Origin: Chitinophagaceae bacterium
GTDB lineage: Bacteria > Bacteroidota > Bacteroidia > Chitinophagales > Chitinophagaceae
DNA length: 64,000 bases
Assembly (NCBI GenBank): GCA_947457465.1
Contig: CANGWB010000004.1
Span: forward strand, 53,012-117,011
Reading direction: 5' to 3'
Below the pieces are notes generated by a model that had not been told where the DNA came from, made no database searches, and saw only the letters and a program-made list of their open reading frames with translations. Positions within the stretch are counted from its first letter, which is position 1. Every line of letters begins with the position of its first letter. The translations under genes were made by a program, and so were the position numbers. Of the stretch, positions 45,689-54,924 are shown in pieces.

Positions 45689-47635
45689 TCATCGTTTCTT
45701 CCACCCATTATTCGCCCGATTCATATCCGGTAATTTCTTGTCCGGATCGATACCGACCTCGATGATCTCACTGGTAGTGGGGGCTCTGAATGTATATTCA
45801 GCACCGCGCATCCAGACTTCAACAGGCAACTTGATGCGATGTGATTTTCCGTTCGCTTCTTTGATATCGACTGTTACGGGCATGACCATTTGTTCCAGGT
45901 TGGCAACGGTTACCGTAGAGCCAGTTTCGGGTTTTCCTTCATTGGCTTTCACGCTTTTTACGGATACATCCAATTTCCAACTGTTCAAGACCCAAGCGCG
46001 CCAGAACCAGGACAGATTTTCACCTGAAACATTTTCCATGGTGTGGAAGAAGTCCCAGGGAGTGGGATGCTTATACGCCCAGCGACGAATGTACTCCTTC
46101 AATGCCCGATCGAAACGTGCTTCACCCAGTACTTCATTACGAAGTGCATGCAGCATTTGAGCGGGTTTCATGTAAGCGGTGATGCCCAGGTTATCTTCTT
46201 GGATCACATCGGGGATATTATACAGGCCATCCATCTGATCGGAGAAGGTGTACTTCACTAAGAATGAAGAGTTAGGGTCGCTGAACACGGATTCTTCTTT
46301 GAATTCACCGTTCTTGAACGCTTGCGTTGACAAGTCGTTGATGAACGTGTTGAATCCTTCATCCATCCACGCGAATTTTCTTTCATTGCTTCCAACAATC
46401 ATCGGGAACCAAATGTGACCGAACTCATGATCTGTCACGCCCCAAAGTGCTGTTCCGGCCGATTCCCAGCTACAGAACACGATGCCGGGATATTCCATAC
46501 CACCCACGATGCCCGCCACATTCACGGCAGCTGCATACGGGTACTCAAACCATTTAGCAGAATAATGCTCAATGGAGCCTTTCACCATTTCGGTCGATAA
46601 CTGCCAGCCCTTCTCTTTGATGCTCTCGGCCGGGTAGGCACTCATTGCCATACATTTCTTTCCGCTTGGCAAGTTGATCTTTGCCGCATCCAGAATGAAA
46701 GCCTTCGAGGCTGCCCATGCCACATCACGTGTATTTTGAATCTTGAATCGCCAAGTTGTATTGGCAGTAGCTGGACGAGAAGTTCGATCACTGATCTCAT
46801 TCGCTCCGCGGATCGTAACCGTTTGGTCAGTAGCTGCTGCTTTTTCCCAACGCTTCATCTGGTCCGCAGTAAAGCAATCTTTTTGATTGGTCAATTCACC
46901 TGAACCTACAACGATCAGATCTGATGGGGCGGTGATACTGAAATCTACATCGCCATATTCGAGATAAAACTCTCCGGCACCGAGATAGGGCATGGTATTC
47001 CATCCGTGTAGATCGTCGTACACACATACACGCGGGAACCATTGAGCCACTTCATACACCCAGCCGTTCTTAGTCTTGAGTCGACCCATGCGATCGGTTC
47101 CATATTCGGGGATCTCAAACTCATAGCTCAGTGCGATCTTGATCTTCTCTCCGGTTTTCAGGGGCTGGTCTAGCGGTAATTGCGTTCGTGTATCTGTGGT
47201 CAGTGCATCTTTAATAGCATATTTCAAGAGACCTTGCTCGGCGCGCAGGTTATTGATGCTGTATCCTTTTGTGTAAGATGCATTCGCCCAACGTCCGCCG
47301 GTTTGTGTTGTAGTGGACGAGCCACGCGAATCTTTTTGATAAATATTTTGATCGAGTTGCAGCCATAGGAAACGTAGGGCATCGGGACTGTTATTCGTAT
47401 ACGTCATGATCAATTCTCCGCTGACCGTGTGCGTAGCTGTATCGAGTTTGCATTGAATGCTGTAATCGGCCCGGTTCTGCCAGTAAGAAAGACCAGGTTC
47501 ACCACTCGCACTCCGATAAACACTGCCCGGATAGGGATAGAAATCGGGATGAAAAGCTGCCCGGTGGTCGTAATTCTGGGCGTAGGCGTTGAAATTCAAT
47601 AAAGTCAGAAGAAATAGTACGAGGCGTTGTGGCAT
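45689..47635 (-). CDS. M1 family zinc metallopeptidase
   Basis: This 648-residue aminopeptidase-like protein has a signal peptide (about 1-19, ending NAYAQ). The zinc motif HEFGH lies near residue 403, with the third ligand Glu in WMDEGFNTF 18 residues later. The N-terminal beta domain resembles other M1 proteins (YSIQCKLDTATHTVSGEL). The GxMEN substrate motif appears as GGMEYPG. It probably trims peptides in the periplasm or at the surface. Twelve perfect heptads separate its start codon from any promoter. Confidence 0.9.
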   Translation of the reverse strand: MPQRLVLFLLTLLNFNAYAQNYDHRAAFHPDFYPYPGSVYRSASGEPGLSYWQNRADYSIQCKLDTATHTVSGELIMTYTNNSPDALRFLWLQLDQNIYQKDSRGSSTTTQTGGRWANASYTKGYSINNLRAEQGLLKYAIKDALTTDTRTQLPLDQPLKTGEKIKIALSYEFEIPEYGTDRMGRLKTKNGWVYEVAQWFPRVCVYDDLHGWNTMPYLGAGEFYLEYGDVDFSITAPSDLIVVGSGELTNQKDCFTADQMKRWEKAAATDQTVTIRGANEISDRTSRPATANTTWRFKIQNTRDVAWAASKAFILDAAKINLPSGKKCMAMSAYPAESIKEKGWQLSTEMVKGSIEHYSAKWFEYPYAAAVNVAGIVGGMEYPGIVFCSWESAGTALWGVTDHEFGHIWFPMIVGSNERKFAWMDEGFNTFINDLSTQAFKNGEFKEESVFSDPNSSFLVKYTFSDQMDGLYNIPDVIQEDNLGITAYMKPAQMLHALRNEVLGEARFDRALKEYIRRWAYKHPTPWDFFHTMENVSGENLSWFWRAWVLNSWKLDVSVKSVKANEGKPETGSTVTVANLEQMVMPVTVDIKEANGKSHRIKLPVEVWMRGAEYTFRAPTTSEIIEVGIDPDKKLPDMNRANNGWKKR

Positions 47636-47719
47636 GGGTGAAGGGTGAAGGGTGAAGGGTGAAGGGTGAAGGGTGAAGGGTGAAGGGTGAAGGGTGAAGG
47701 GTGAAGGGTGAAGGGTGAA
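47636..47719 (+). repeat. Twelve perfect tandem GGGTGAA heptads abutting a start codon
   Basis: Exactly 84 bp, twelve identical 7-bp units with no mismatch, end against the ATG of the M1 peptidase, which reads TTCACCC repeats as its leader. The array leaves no space for a promoter closer than 84 nt. Confidence 0.95.
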
Positions 47720-47817
47720 ATTTCGTTACCGCAAGTTATAAGTTGAGTGGGATTAATTTCCTAAACGTTATTGACACTTTGTTTTTGAAAAGTTAAAAAG
47801 GCACTATAGAATTCAAC

Positions 47818-47844
47818 TATGTCTCACCCTTCATCGTTCACCTT
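47818..47844 (-). repeat. Heptad repeat after the murU-like gene
   Basis: TCACCCTT and TCATCGT units on the plus strand lie just beyond the stop of the nucleotidyltransferase gene. The 98 bp from 47720 to 47817 hold no gene. Confidence 0.7.
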
Positions 47845-48570
47845 TCAACGAAAAAGCGCTTGCGCTTTTTCCACCGCCTCCGGCTTTCCTACATCAATGA
47901 ACCGGTCGCCGGAATGGTCGAAACCAAGAATGCGGTGTTCCGAAGCCAAACGCAAATACACATCGGTGAGCGAAAATTTTCCTGAAAAGCCGGCTTCACG
48001 CATCAGATCGAATATCTGCGGTTCAAAGACCACCACGCAGCTATATGAATATGCCTTTAAATCATCCTGCTCGCTCGACATGCGTACCTCGCCAGTAGAA
48101 TTATTCTTCCATCCGCAAAGCTGCATCGAGTCGTCGAATAAAAATTGTCTGGAAGAGGGGCGATTCGTTATGCCAAAGCTGATCAGTGGACGGTGCGTTC
48201 GGTGAAAATCCAGCAGATTGGAAATATTCAGATCGGTGAGTATATCGACATTACAGGTAACGAATGGCTCATCGCCCTTCAACAATGCTTCTGCTTTCAA
48301 TAATCCACCTCCGGTTTCAAGCACTTCATTCCGCTCGTTACTGACTACTACCCGACTGCCCCAGCCGTCAGCCGCAGAGACTGCTTCTTCGATCTGGTCG
48401 GCAAAATGATGCACGTTCACTACCACTTCGGATATGCCGTACGATTGCAGGTATTCGATGTTGCGCTGTAGTAGTGATTTTCCATTGACCAATGCCAATG
48501 CCTTGGGGTGGTGATCGGTCCACGGTTTGAACCGTGTACCCAATCCGGCCGAAAAAATCATCGCCTTCAT
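47845..48570 (-). CDS. murU: Nucleotidyltransferase, MurU-like (MurNAc-1-phosphate uridylyltransferase)
   Basis: This 241-residue protein has the nucleotidyltransferase signature at its start (MKAMIFSAGLGTRFKPWTD) and PKAL with the sugar-1-phosphate site Lys. VTCNVDILTDLN holds the metal-binding Asp. MurU makes UDP-MurNAc from MurNAc-1-phosphate, bypassing de novo synthesis. The ATG overlaps the stop of the kinase gene upstream as ATGA, the expected amgK-murU pairing. The upstream Met 27 bp earlier is less likely, since homology starts here. Confidence 0.85.
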   Translation of the reverse strand: MKAMIFSAGLGTRFKPWTDHHPKALALVNGKSLLQRNIEYLQSYGISEVVVNVHHFADQIEEAVSAADGWGSRVVVSNERNEVLETGGGLLKAEALLKGDEPFVTCNVDILTDLNISNLLDFHRTHRPLISFGITNRPSSRQFLFDDSMQLCGWKNNSTGEVRMSSEQDDLKAYSYSCVVVFEPQIFDLMREAGFSGKFSLTDVYLRLASEHRILGFDHSGDRFIDVGKPEAVEKAQALFR

Positions 48571-50030
48571 GCGTTCTTTGGCAATTCGTTTATCCAATTC
48601 TTCGCGTCTTGTACTATGTGTTGTAATTCCACTTTCACTTTGAACTTATTGCGCAAGTGGCGAGCCAAGGAATCAGCTGCATACACACTGCGATGCTGTC
48701 CGCCCGTACAGCCAAAACTCACCATCAAACTCTCAAATCCGCGTTTGATGTATTCCTCTACTGTAATATCAACCAGGTCATATACACTGTTGAGAAAATC
48801 CGGCATCAGTGTTTGCTGCTCCAGGTAATCCTTCACTGGTTTATCGCGACCAGTCTGCGTCTTCATTTCTTCCACACGTCCGGGGTTCACAATGCCTCTG
48901 CAATCAAACACAAATCCACCACCATTCGAGGAGCTATCCTTGGGCGCCTCGCCTTTGTATGAGAAACTACAGATCTTCACCACCAGAGGTGTTTGATCCG
49001 TGGCCAGTGTTGGTGTAAAGCGATCGACGATTTCTTCTGAGATACAGAGTTGAAGTACTTTCTCAAACTCGGGAAGGGCAATGCCGATGGATTGCTTGGA
49101 TAAATAAGTTGTCAGATTAGATAGTGCCAGCGGAATGCTGGTCAGAAAATGTGCTTTTCGTTCGAAGAGTCCGCGGAATCCATAAGCACCCAATACCTGT
49201 AGTAGACGGATCAATACATATCCGTTATACTGACTGCGGAACACTGTACGGTTAACCGGCTTGCCGATCTGTTGGTCCAATGCATCGAGATATTCGACCA
49301 ATAGTTTTTCCTTCCACTCGCTGGAAAGATTCGCTTTCGCTTGCCAAAGTAGCGAAGCAAGGTCGTATTGAGGAGCGCCCTTCATGCCGCCCTGATAATC
49401 GATGAAGAAAACCTCTTCATCTTTCACTAATATATTCCGACTCTGAAAGTCGCGGAACAGAAAGTATTTGTATTCGGTATGCGTCAGGTAATTACTGAGC
49501 GCATCGAAATCATCGATTAGTTTTTGCTTATCGTATGGTTTACGAAGTGCATCCAGAAAATAATACTTGAAATAAAGCAGGTCGGCCAGAATGGCTTGTT
49601 TACCGAACTCCTGGTTGGTGAGGCAGCGGGTGTAGTCTAAGTTGGCATCACCCTGTACTTGTAATTGTGCTAATGATCGAACTGTCTTTTGGAATAGTCC
49701 ATACACTCGTTCTGTTTCGCCCTCTTGTTCCAACAGGCCAAGCAGGGATTGATCACCTTTATCCGATTGCAGGTAGCAGCGCTTGTCGGTTGAAAAAATT
49801 AAAAACTCGGGAACCGGAAGCCCTTTTTTATTGAATTGCTCTGTGAAGTATTGAAAGGTCTCGTTTTCGCGGATGTTTTCGCCATAGGTGCCGATTACCG
49901 TGCCGTTGCTGCCATGCAGTCGAAAATACCGGCGTTCGCTGCCGCTTTCGGGCAACAGGTCGATTGAGGTGGGGTCGGCGCCGGACCATTGCTTGTATAA
50001 ATGGCTGAGGGCCTGCGTCATGGGGTGCAT
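48567..50030 (-). CDS. AmgK-like sugar kinase fused to a RapZ C-terminal domain
   Basis: This protein of about 487 residues is a two-domain fusion. The N-terminal part (to about 330) is an aminoglycoside-phosphotransferase-fold kinase, with FLFRDFQSRNILVKDEEVFFIDYQGG as catalytic loop and metal site, and GSERRYFRL near the start. This resembles AmgK, the anomeric MurNAc kinase. The last 130 residues match the RapZ C-terminal domain (FVFDCRGIVNPG, SFGCTGGQHRSVYAADSLA), which senses amino-sugar phosphate and binds RNA in E. coli. The start may instead be the Met at 50021, because the -7 box lies only 4 nt before 50030. Confidence 0.88.
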   Translation of the reverse strand: MHPMTQALSHLYKQWSGADPTSIDLLPESGSERRYFRLHGSNGTVIGTYGENIRENETFQYFTEQFNKKGLPVPEFLIFSTDKRCYLQSDKGDQSLLGLLEQEGETERVYGLFQKTVRSLAQLQVQGDANLDYTRCLTNQEFGKQAILADLLYFKYYFLDALRKPYDKQKLIDDFDALSNYLTHTEYKYFLFRDFQSRNILVKDEEVFFIDYQGGMKGAPQYDLASLLWQAKANLSSEWKEKLLVEYLDALDQQIGKPVNRTVFRSQYNGYVLIRLLQVLGAYGFRGLFERKAHFLTSIPLALSNLTTYLSKQSIGIALPEFEKVLQLCISEEIVDRFTPTLATDQTPLVVKICSFSYKGEAPKDSSSNGGGFVFDCRGIVNPGRVEEMKTQTGRDKPVKDYLEQQTLMPDFLNSVYDLVDITVEEYIKRGFESLMVSFGCTGGQHRSVYAADSLARHLRNKFKVKVELQHIVQDAKNWINELPKNA

Positions 50031-50034
50031 GTTA

Positions 50035-50063
50035 CAAATGTAGCTGACCTCCCTGATTCCAAA
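50035..50063 (-). promoter_or_regulatory. Bacteroidota-type promoter of the amgK-murU operon
   Basis: On the minus strand TTTG (50060-50063) and TACATTTG (50035-50042) are separated by 17 nt. The ATG at 50030 starts 4 nt after the box, so translation may begin at the next ATG (50021) or on a leaderless mRNA. Confidence 0.7.
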
Positions 50064-50096
50064 TCGGAATTCAATGAACAGTTGTTCGTTTTTGGG

Positions 50097-50104
50097 TAAT
50101 TTTG
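50097..50104 (+). promoter_or_regulatory. Putative -7 box of icmF
   Basis: TAATTTTG, exact TAnnTTTG, lies 10 nt before the ATG at 50115. A clear -33 is missing. It is back to back with the amgK promoter. Confidence 0.5.
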
Positions 50105-50114
50105 AGCCTCTTTT

Positions 50115-53100
50115 ATGAATGCAACCTCCCCAAAAGTCCGACTGATCACGGCAGCCAGTTTGTTCGACGGACACGATGCTGCCATCAACATCATGCGTCG
50201 CATCCTGCAGAGCCAGGGTGCCGAGATCATCCACCTCGGTCATAACCGATCCGTTCGCGAGATCGTAGAGGCCGCCATCGAGGAGGATGTACAAGGTATC
50301 GCCATCACCAGTTACCAGGGCGGACACCTTGAATTCTTCAAATACATGAAGGATCTGCTGGATGAATGCGGTTGCGGACATATCAAAATTTTCGGTGGTG
50401 GGGGCGGGACGATCCTGCCCAACGAGATCGAAGAATTACATGCCTATGGCATTACGCGGATCTATAGTCCGGATGACGGCCGCCGACTCGGACTTGAAGG
50501 CATGATCAATGATGTGATCGAACAATGCCGCAGCGTTCAGGTACAAAACAGTTACGCCGAAACAAAACACATCCTCGACGAAAAAGCCGATATCAGATCC
50601 ATCGCTCGCAGCATCACACTCGCCGAAAACACTCAACCATCTCAACCCTCATCCCTCATCCCTCAACCCTCCCATGCGGCCGTTTTAGGCATCACGGGTA
50701 CCGGCGGTGCAGGAAAATCTTCTGTTACCGATGAGATCGTTCGTCGGTTTCTGAACCAATTCACTGACAAGACCATCGCTGTTATCTCTGTAGATCCATC
50801 CAAGAAAAAAACAGGTGGCGCCTTACTGGGCGATCGTATCCGAATGAACGCCATTCATCATCCCCGCGCCTACATGAGAAGTTTGGCGACGCGGGAGGAC
50901 AACACGGCGCTCAGTGCTGCCGTCAATGATGCGCTTGCCATCTGTCAGCAAGCCGGATTCGATCTGATCATTTTGGAAAGTGCAGGGGTGGGACAAAGTG
51001 ATGCAAGCATCCTCGATTTCTGTCAGGTGAGTTTGTATGTGATGACCCCTGAATACGGAGCTGCCACGCAACTCGAGAAAATCAATATGCTGGATTATGC
51101 CGACTTGATCTGTCTGAATAAATCCGACAAGGCCGGTGCACTCGACGCCCTCTCAGATATTCGCAAACAATACAAACGCAATCATAAATTATTTACCGCA
51201 GCAGATGAGGAGCTTCCCATCGTGGCAACGATGGCCAGTAAGTTCAACGACGAGGGGATGAATCGATTGTTCTCTCTTTTACTGAACAAACTGGAAACCA
51301 AGGCCGGAGTTCGTTTCGGTGATTTTCAAAGCAAACAAACCGCTGCCGTTTCTCAATCGATCATTCCTCCTTCACGTGTTCGGTATTTATCCGAGATCGC
51401 TGAGAACAATCGCGGGTATGACAAATTGGTGGACGAACAATCCGCGATCGCCACTAAATGCTACCAGATTCAAGGTGTCATTGAAACCATGAAAGCGTCT
51501 CAGGCGGAGGCTTCTCTGATCGATTCCCTGCAGCAGCAGTATCAATTCTTTTTCGATCAACTCACCCCGGTGGCTCGCAAATTGATCACCAACTGGCCGC
51601 AGAAAGTAAAGGCTTATCAGGAAGATTTTTACGAGTACACGGTGCGGGATAAGAAGATTCGTCAGCCCATGACGGCTGTGTCGTTGAGTGGTACCCGGAT
51701 TCCGAAGGTGGTATTACCCAAGTACAAAGACTGGGGTGATCTACTCAGGTGGCAGGGTAGAGAGAATGTACCCGGACATTTTCCTTTTACAGCAGGCGTT
51801 TTCCCATTGAAACGTGAAGGAGAGGATCCAACGAGGATGTTTGCCGGAGAGGGTGGGCCGGAGCGGACCAACAAGCGCTTTCATTACCTCAGTTTCGGTC
51901 AGCCTGCTACGCGACTTTCCACGGCATTCGACTCCGTTACTTTATACGGAGAGGATCCCGATCATCGTCCCGATATCTACGGTAAAGTGGGTAACAGCGG
52001 CGTGAGCATTGCCACAGTAGATGACGCTAAGAAATTATACAGCGGATTCGATCTCTGCGATCCGAAGACCTCGGTATCAATGACGATTAATGGTCCGGCT
52101 CCCATGTTGCTGGCCTTTTTCCTCAATGCCGCGATCGATCAGCAGTGCGAGAAGAAGATCGCCGAATTGGGGTTGTGGGATGCAGTGGAACAGAAAGCAA
52201 AGGAAAAATATGGTAATGGCGCTCGTCCCAAATACCACAATCCACTGGCACCGGATTCTTTACCGGAAGGGCATGATGGGTTAGGACTTCGTTTGCTCGG
52301 CATGAGTGGTGAAGAGGTTTTGCCTGCTGATGTATACGAGCAGTGCCGACAAGCAGCTCTCATGCAGGTGCGTGGTACCGTGCAGGCGGATATTCTGAAA
52401 GAGGATCAGGCACAGAACACTTGTATTTTCTCAACTGAGTTTGCTTTGAAGTTGATGGGAGATGTGCAGGAGTATTTCATTCGGGAGAAGGTTCGGAATT
52501 TCTATTCGGTGTCGATCAGTGGTTATCACATTGCGGAAGCAGGTGCGAATCCCATCACGCAGTTGGCGTTCACGTTGTCCAACGGTTTCACCTATGTGGA
52601 ATATTATTTAAGCCGGGGGATGAACATCGATGATTTCGCGCCGAATCTTTCCTTTTTCTTCAGCAATGGAATGGATCCGGAGTACAGCGTGATCGGTCGG
52701 GTTGCGCGTCGTATCTGGGCCACGGCCATGAAGTATAAGTACAAGGCCAACAAGAGAAGCCAGATGTTGAAGTATCATATTCAAACATCGGGTCGTTCTT
52801 TGCACGCGCAGGAGATCGATTTCAATGATATCCGCACCACGCTGCAGGCTTTGTATGCGATCTATGATAATTGTAATTCGTTACATACGAATGCTTACGA
52901 TGAGGCGATCACTACACCTACGGAGGAGAGTGTGCGTCGGGCGATGGCGATTCAGCTGATCATCAACCGCGAGTTGGGATCGGCGAAGACGGAGAATTTC
53001 ACACAAGGCTCGTTTATCATTGAGGAATTGACCGACTTGGTGGAGCAAGCAGTGCTGGTGGAGTTCGATCGCATCACGGAGCGCGGTGGGGTGTTGGGTG

Positions 53101-53471
53101 CGATGGAGCGGATGTATCAACGGAATAAGATACAGGAAGAGAGTTTGTATTACGAACATCAGAAGCATACGGGTGAATTGCCGATCGTGGGGGTGAATAC
53201 CTTTTTGAATAAGCAGGGTTCGCCGACCATTGTTCCGGGCGAGGTGATCCGTAGTAACGAGGAGGAGAAGGAGCAGCAGATCAATAATTTGCGAGCATTT
53301 CAGTCAAGGAATACGGATCGTTCAGCCGAGAAGATCGCTCGACTCAAACAAGTTGCCATCGAGAATGGAAATCTTTTTGAAGAATTGATGGAGACCGTGA
53401 AATATTGTTCGCTTGGCCAGATCACCCATGCCTTGTATGAGGTGGGTGGGCAGTATAGGAGGAATATGTAG
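50115..53471 (+). CDS. icmF: Fused isobutyryl-CoA mutase / GTPase IcmF
   Basis: This 1118-residue cobalamin enzyme interconverts isobutyryl-CoA and butyryl-CoA and relatives. Domain order is B12-binding (about 1-140; [11 protein letters not shown] with the cobalt-ligating His), then a MeaB-like GTPase (about 195-420; [28 protein letters not shown]), then a linker and the large mutase domain (about 540-1118). Fusion order and length fit IcmF rather than two-subunit methylmalonyl-CoA mutase. Residues about 174-187 between the first two domains are encoded by in-frame heptad repeats ([13 protein letters not shown]). The stop is followed by 9-bp repeats. Confidence 0.93.
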   Translation: MNATSPKVRLITAASLFDGHDAAINIMRRILQSQGAEIIHLGHNRSVREIVEAAIEEDVQGIAITSYQGGHLEFFKYMKDLLDECGCGHIKIFGGGGGTILPNEIEELHAYGITRIYSPDDGRRLGLEGMINDVIEQCRSVQVQNSYAETKHILDEKADIRSIARSITLAENTQPSQPSSLIPQPSHAAVLGITGTGGAGKSSVTDEIVRRFLNQFTDKTIAVISVDPSKKKTGGALLGDRIRMNAIHHPRAYMRSLATREDNTALSAAVNDALAICQQAGFDLIILESAGVGQSDASILDFCQVSLYVMTPEYGAATQLEKINMLDYADLICLNKSDKAGALDALSDIRKQYKRNHKLFTAADEELPIVATMASKFNDEGMNRLFSLLLNKLETKAGVRFGDFQSKQTAAVSQSIIPPSRVRYLSEIAENNRGYDKLVDEQSAIATKCYQIQGVIETMKASQAEASLIDSLQQQYQFFFDQLTPVARKLITNWPQKVKAYQEDFYEYTVRDKKIRQPMTAVSLSGTRIPKVVLPKYKDWGDLLRWQGRENVPGHFPFTAGVFPLKREGEDPTRMFAGEGGPERTNKRFHYLSFGQPATRLSTAFDSVTLYGEDPDHRPDIYGKVGNSGVSIATVDDAKKLYSGFDLCDPKTSVSMTINGPAPMLLAFFLNAAIDQQCEKKIAELGLWDAVEQKAKEKYGNGARPKYHNPLAPDSLPEGHDGLGLRLLGMSGEEVLPADVYEQCRQAALMQVRGTVQADILKEDQAQNTCIFSTEFALKLMGDVQEYFIREKVRNFYSVSISGYHIAEAGANPITQLAFTLSNGFTYVEYYLSRGMNIDDFAPNLSFFFSNGMDPEYSVIGRVARRIWATAMKYKYKANKRSQMLKYHIQTSGRSLHAQEIDFNDIRTTLQALYAIYDNCNSLHTNAYDEAITTPTEESVRRAMAIQLIINRELGSAKTENFTQGSFIIEELTDLVEQAVLVEFDRITERGGVLGAMERMYQRNKIQEESLYYEHQKHTGELPIVGVNTFLNKQGSPTIVPGEVIRSNEEEKEQQINNLRAFQSRNTDRSAEKIARLKQVAIENGNLFEELMETVKYCSLGQITHALYEVGGQYRRNM
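50632..50673 (+). repeat. Heptad repeat inside the icmF coding sequence
   Basis: About five pyrimidine-rich units (CTCAACC, CTCATCC) lie in frame in the interdomain linker. The pyrimidine-rich orientation has no stop codons, so the frame stays open. Confidence 0.85.
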
Positions 53472-53479
53472 TGCAAAGT

Positions 53480-53566
53480 GATGTTTAGAGAGTTTAGACA
53501 GTTTAGATGGTTGAGAGGTTTTCTAAACTTCCTAAACTTTTCCAACTCTCTAAACCTTAATATAAA
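53480..53566. repeat. 9-bp repeat hairpin between icmF and a convergent gene
   Basis: Units GTTTAGAGA, GTTTAGACA and GTTTAGATG are followed by the reverse-complement units CTAAACTTC and CTCTAAACC. The stem is long and imperfect, probably a two-way terminator. Confidence 0.8.
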
Positions 53567-54767
53567 TCCGTTTCTTATCCATCCACCAGCAAATTCCCCA
53601 CATGAAGGTGATCACGCACAGTGCGTAGAGTAGTGATCCGTTTTCGGGTGCGCCAGGTGTGTGAATGAGTACTTTTTTATAGAGCCAGTTCCAGGGATTC
53701 ACGCCTTTTTCCAGCTTGATGAGTGCTAGTCCCTTAGGTAGAAAGGCACTGAGTGCAAAAACAAACAGCGCATTTTTACCGAATACGTCGAAGAAGCTGA
53801 GCAGTCCGCCTCGTACATTCTTTCCATCGATCACGAAGATCATGGTAGCAAGCGTGAGGATCGCTAAGCCCGTTGTGTAGATGGCGTATGAACTGGTCCA
53901 TATCTTTTTATTGATCGGGAAAACGAGATCCCAGCAATATCCAGCCACTAGCATACCTACGCCAACGGTGAAGAGTCCGCTGAGCATCCGATACATACCA
54001 TTGTTCTCAGCAAGTCCTTTACGGATATAATCACCCACCAGAAATCCAAAGATCACCTGTGCGATCGCTGCCGGGGTACTCATTAATCCTTCCGGGTCGA
54101 ACGGAATACCTTCTCCTTTATATACGTGTGAGACGCCCAACATATTCAAATCCCACATGGTACCGAACCAACCTTTCAGGCTGTATGGGTCAGCCGGATT
54201 TCCGATCAGACAAAGGGCCCAATAGCCGAGCAAGAGAACGGCAGCGCCTAGAAATGCTTTGCGAGGGCCACCATAATAAACAATGATCGACGCGAGCAGA
54301 TAACAGAGGGCGATGCGTTGAAGCACCCCCATGATGCGTACTCCTTTTATATTCTCAATGATCTCTCCGGCTTCATTCTTTGCGAGGTCGATCCAGGTGA
54401 ATGATTTGAAGATGGTAACTTTTTGCAGTTCTGAGGCGCCTTCAACGATCCGGTTCACTTCCGTAACGAAAGGCCACCAGTTCAAAAACAGTCCTACTCC
54501 GAAAATGATCAGCGTGCGTTTGATGACTTTTCGCCAAAAGGCCGCATCGCCTTCCTGCTGCAGGCGGGGGATCACAAAGCTCATAGCATTTCCTACGGCA
54601 AACAGGAAGAAGGGGAAGACCAGATCAGTAGGGGTGAGACCGTGCCAAGGTGCATGCTCCAACGGACCGTAAATATGTGACCAACTTCCGGGGTTGTTCA
54701 CCAAGATCATCAGGCAGACGGTAGCGCCGCGGAATACATCGAGAGCGTAGGAACGAGTCATAGGCAA
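53550..54767 (-). CDS. Heparan-alpha-glucosaminide N-acetyltransferase-like membrane protein (NagX/DUF5009)
   Basis: This 405-residue protein has about ten membrane helices. The start MTRSYALDVFRGATVCLMILVNNPG and the block LTPTDLVFPFFLFAVGNAMSF are diagnostic of the HGSNAT/NagX group, with a conserved Asp in TDLVFPFF. Family members are thought to acetylate amino sugars across the membrane using acetyl-CoA. It neighbours the murU-amgK pair and a lipoprotein amidase, which supports a cell-wall sugar role (inference). The start may be the second Met, two codons on. Confidence 0.82.
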   Translation of the reverse strand: MPMTRSYALDVFRGATVCLMILVNNPGSWSHIYGPLEHAPWHGLTPTDLVFPFFLFAVGNAMSFVIPRLQQEGDAAFWRKVIKRTLIIFGVGLFLNWWPFVTEVNRIVEGASELQKVTIFKSFTWIDLAKNEAGEIIENIKGVRIMGVLQRIALCYLLASIIVYYGGPRKAFLGAAVLLLGYWALCLIGNPADPYSLKGWFGTMWDLNMLGVSHVYKGEGIPFDPEGLMSTPAAIAQVIFGFLVGDYIRKGLAENNGMYRMLSGLFTVGVGMLVAGYCWDLVFPINKKIWTSSYAIYTTGLAILTLATMIFVIDGKNVRGGLLSFFDVFGKNALFVFALSAFLPKGLALIKLEKGVNPWNWLYKKVLIHTPGAPENGSLLYALCVITFMWGICWWMDKKRIYIKV

Positions 54768-54804
54768 GTAAGCGTTGAGAAGGGAAGTTATTGATGCAAT
54801 TTAT

Positions 54805-54871
54805 GAGTAGAAGGTAGAAAATTTAAGGTTTAATATTAAACTTTCTACCTTCTACTTTCTACCTTCTACTC
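54805..54871. repeat. Perfect 16-bp inverted repeat of a third heptad family (GTAGAAG)
   Basis: The 16-nt arm at 54805-54820 and its exact reverse complement at 54856-54871 flank an AT-rich centre. The right side carries an extra tandem set of CTTCTAC/TTTCTAC units. It lies in a divergent region between two start codons, not at a 3' end. Confidence 0.8.
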
Positions 54872-54924
54872 AATTTGAAAGGAAAATTCTCTATTTTACC
54901 AATGATTTATCCTTGAAACCAATC

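Noticed and set aside
47636..47719. Tandem array as a CRISPR
   Set aside because: The units are 7 bp with no spacers between them. It is a simple tandem repeat.
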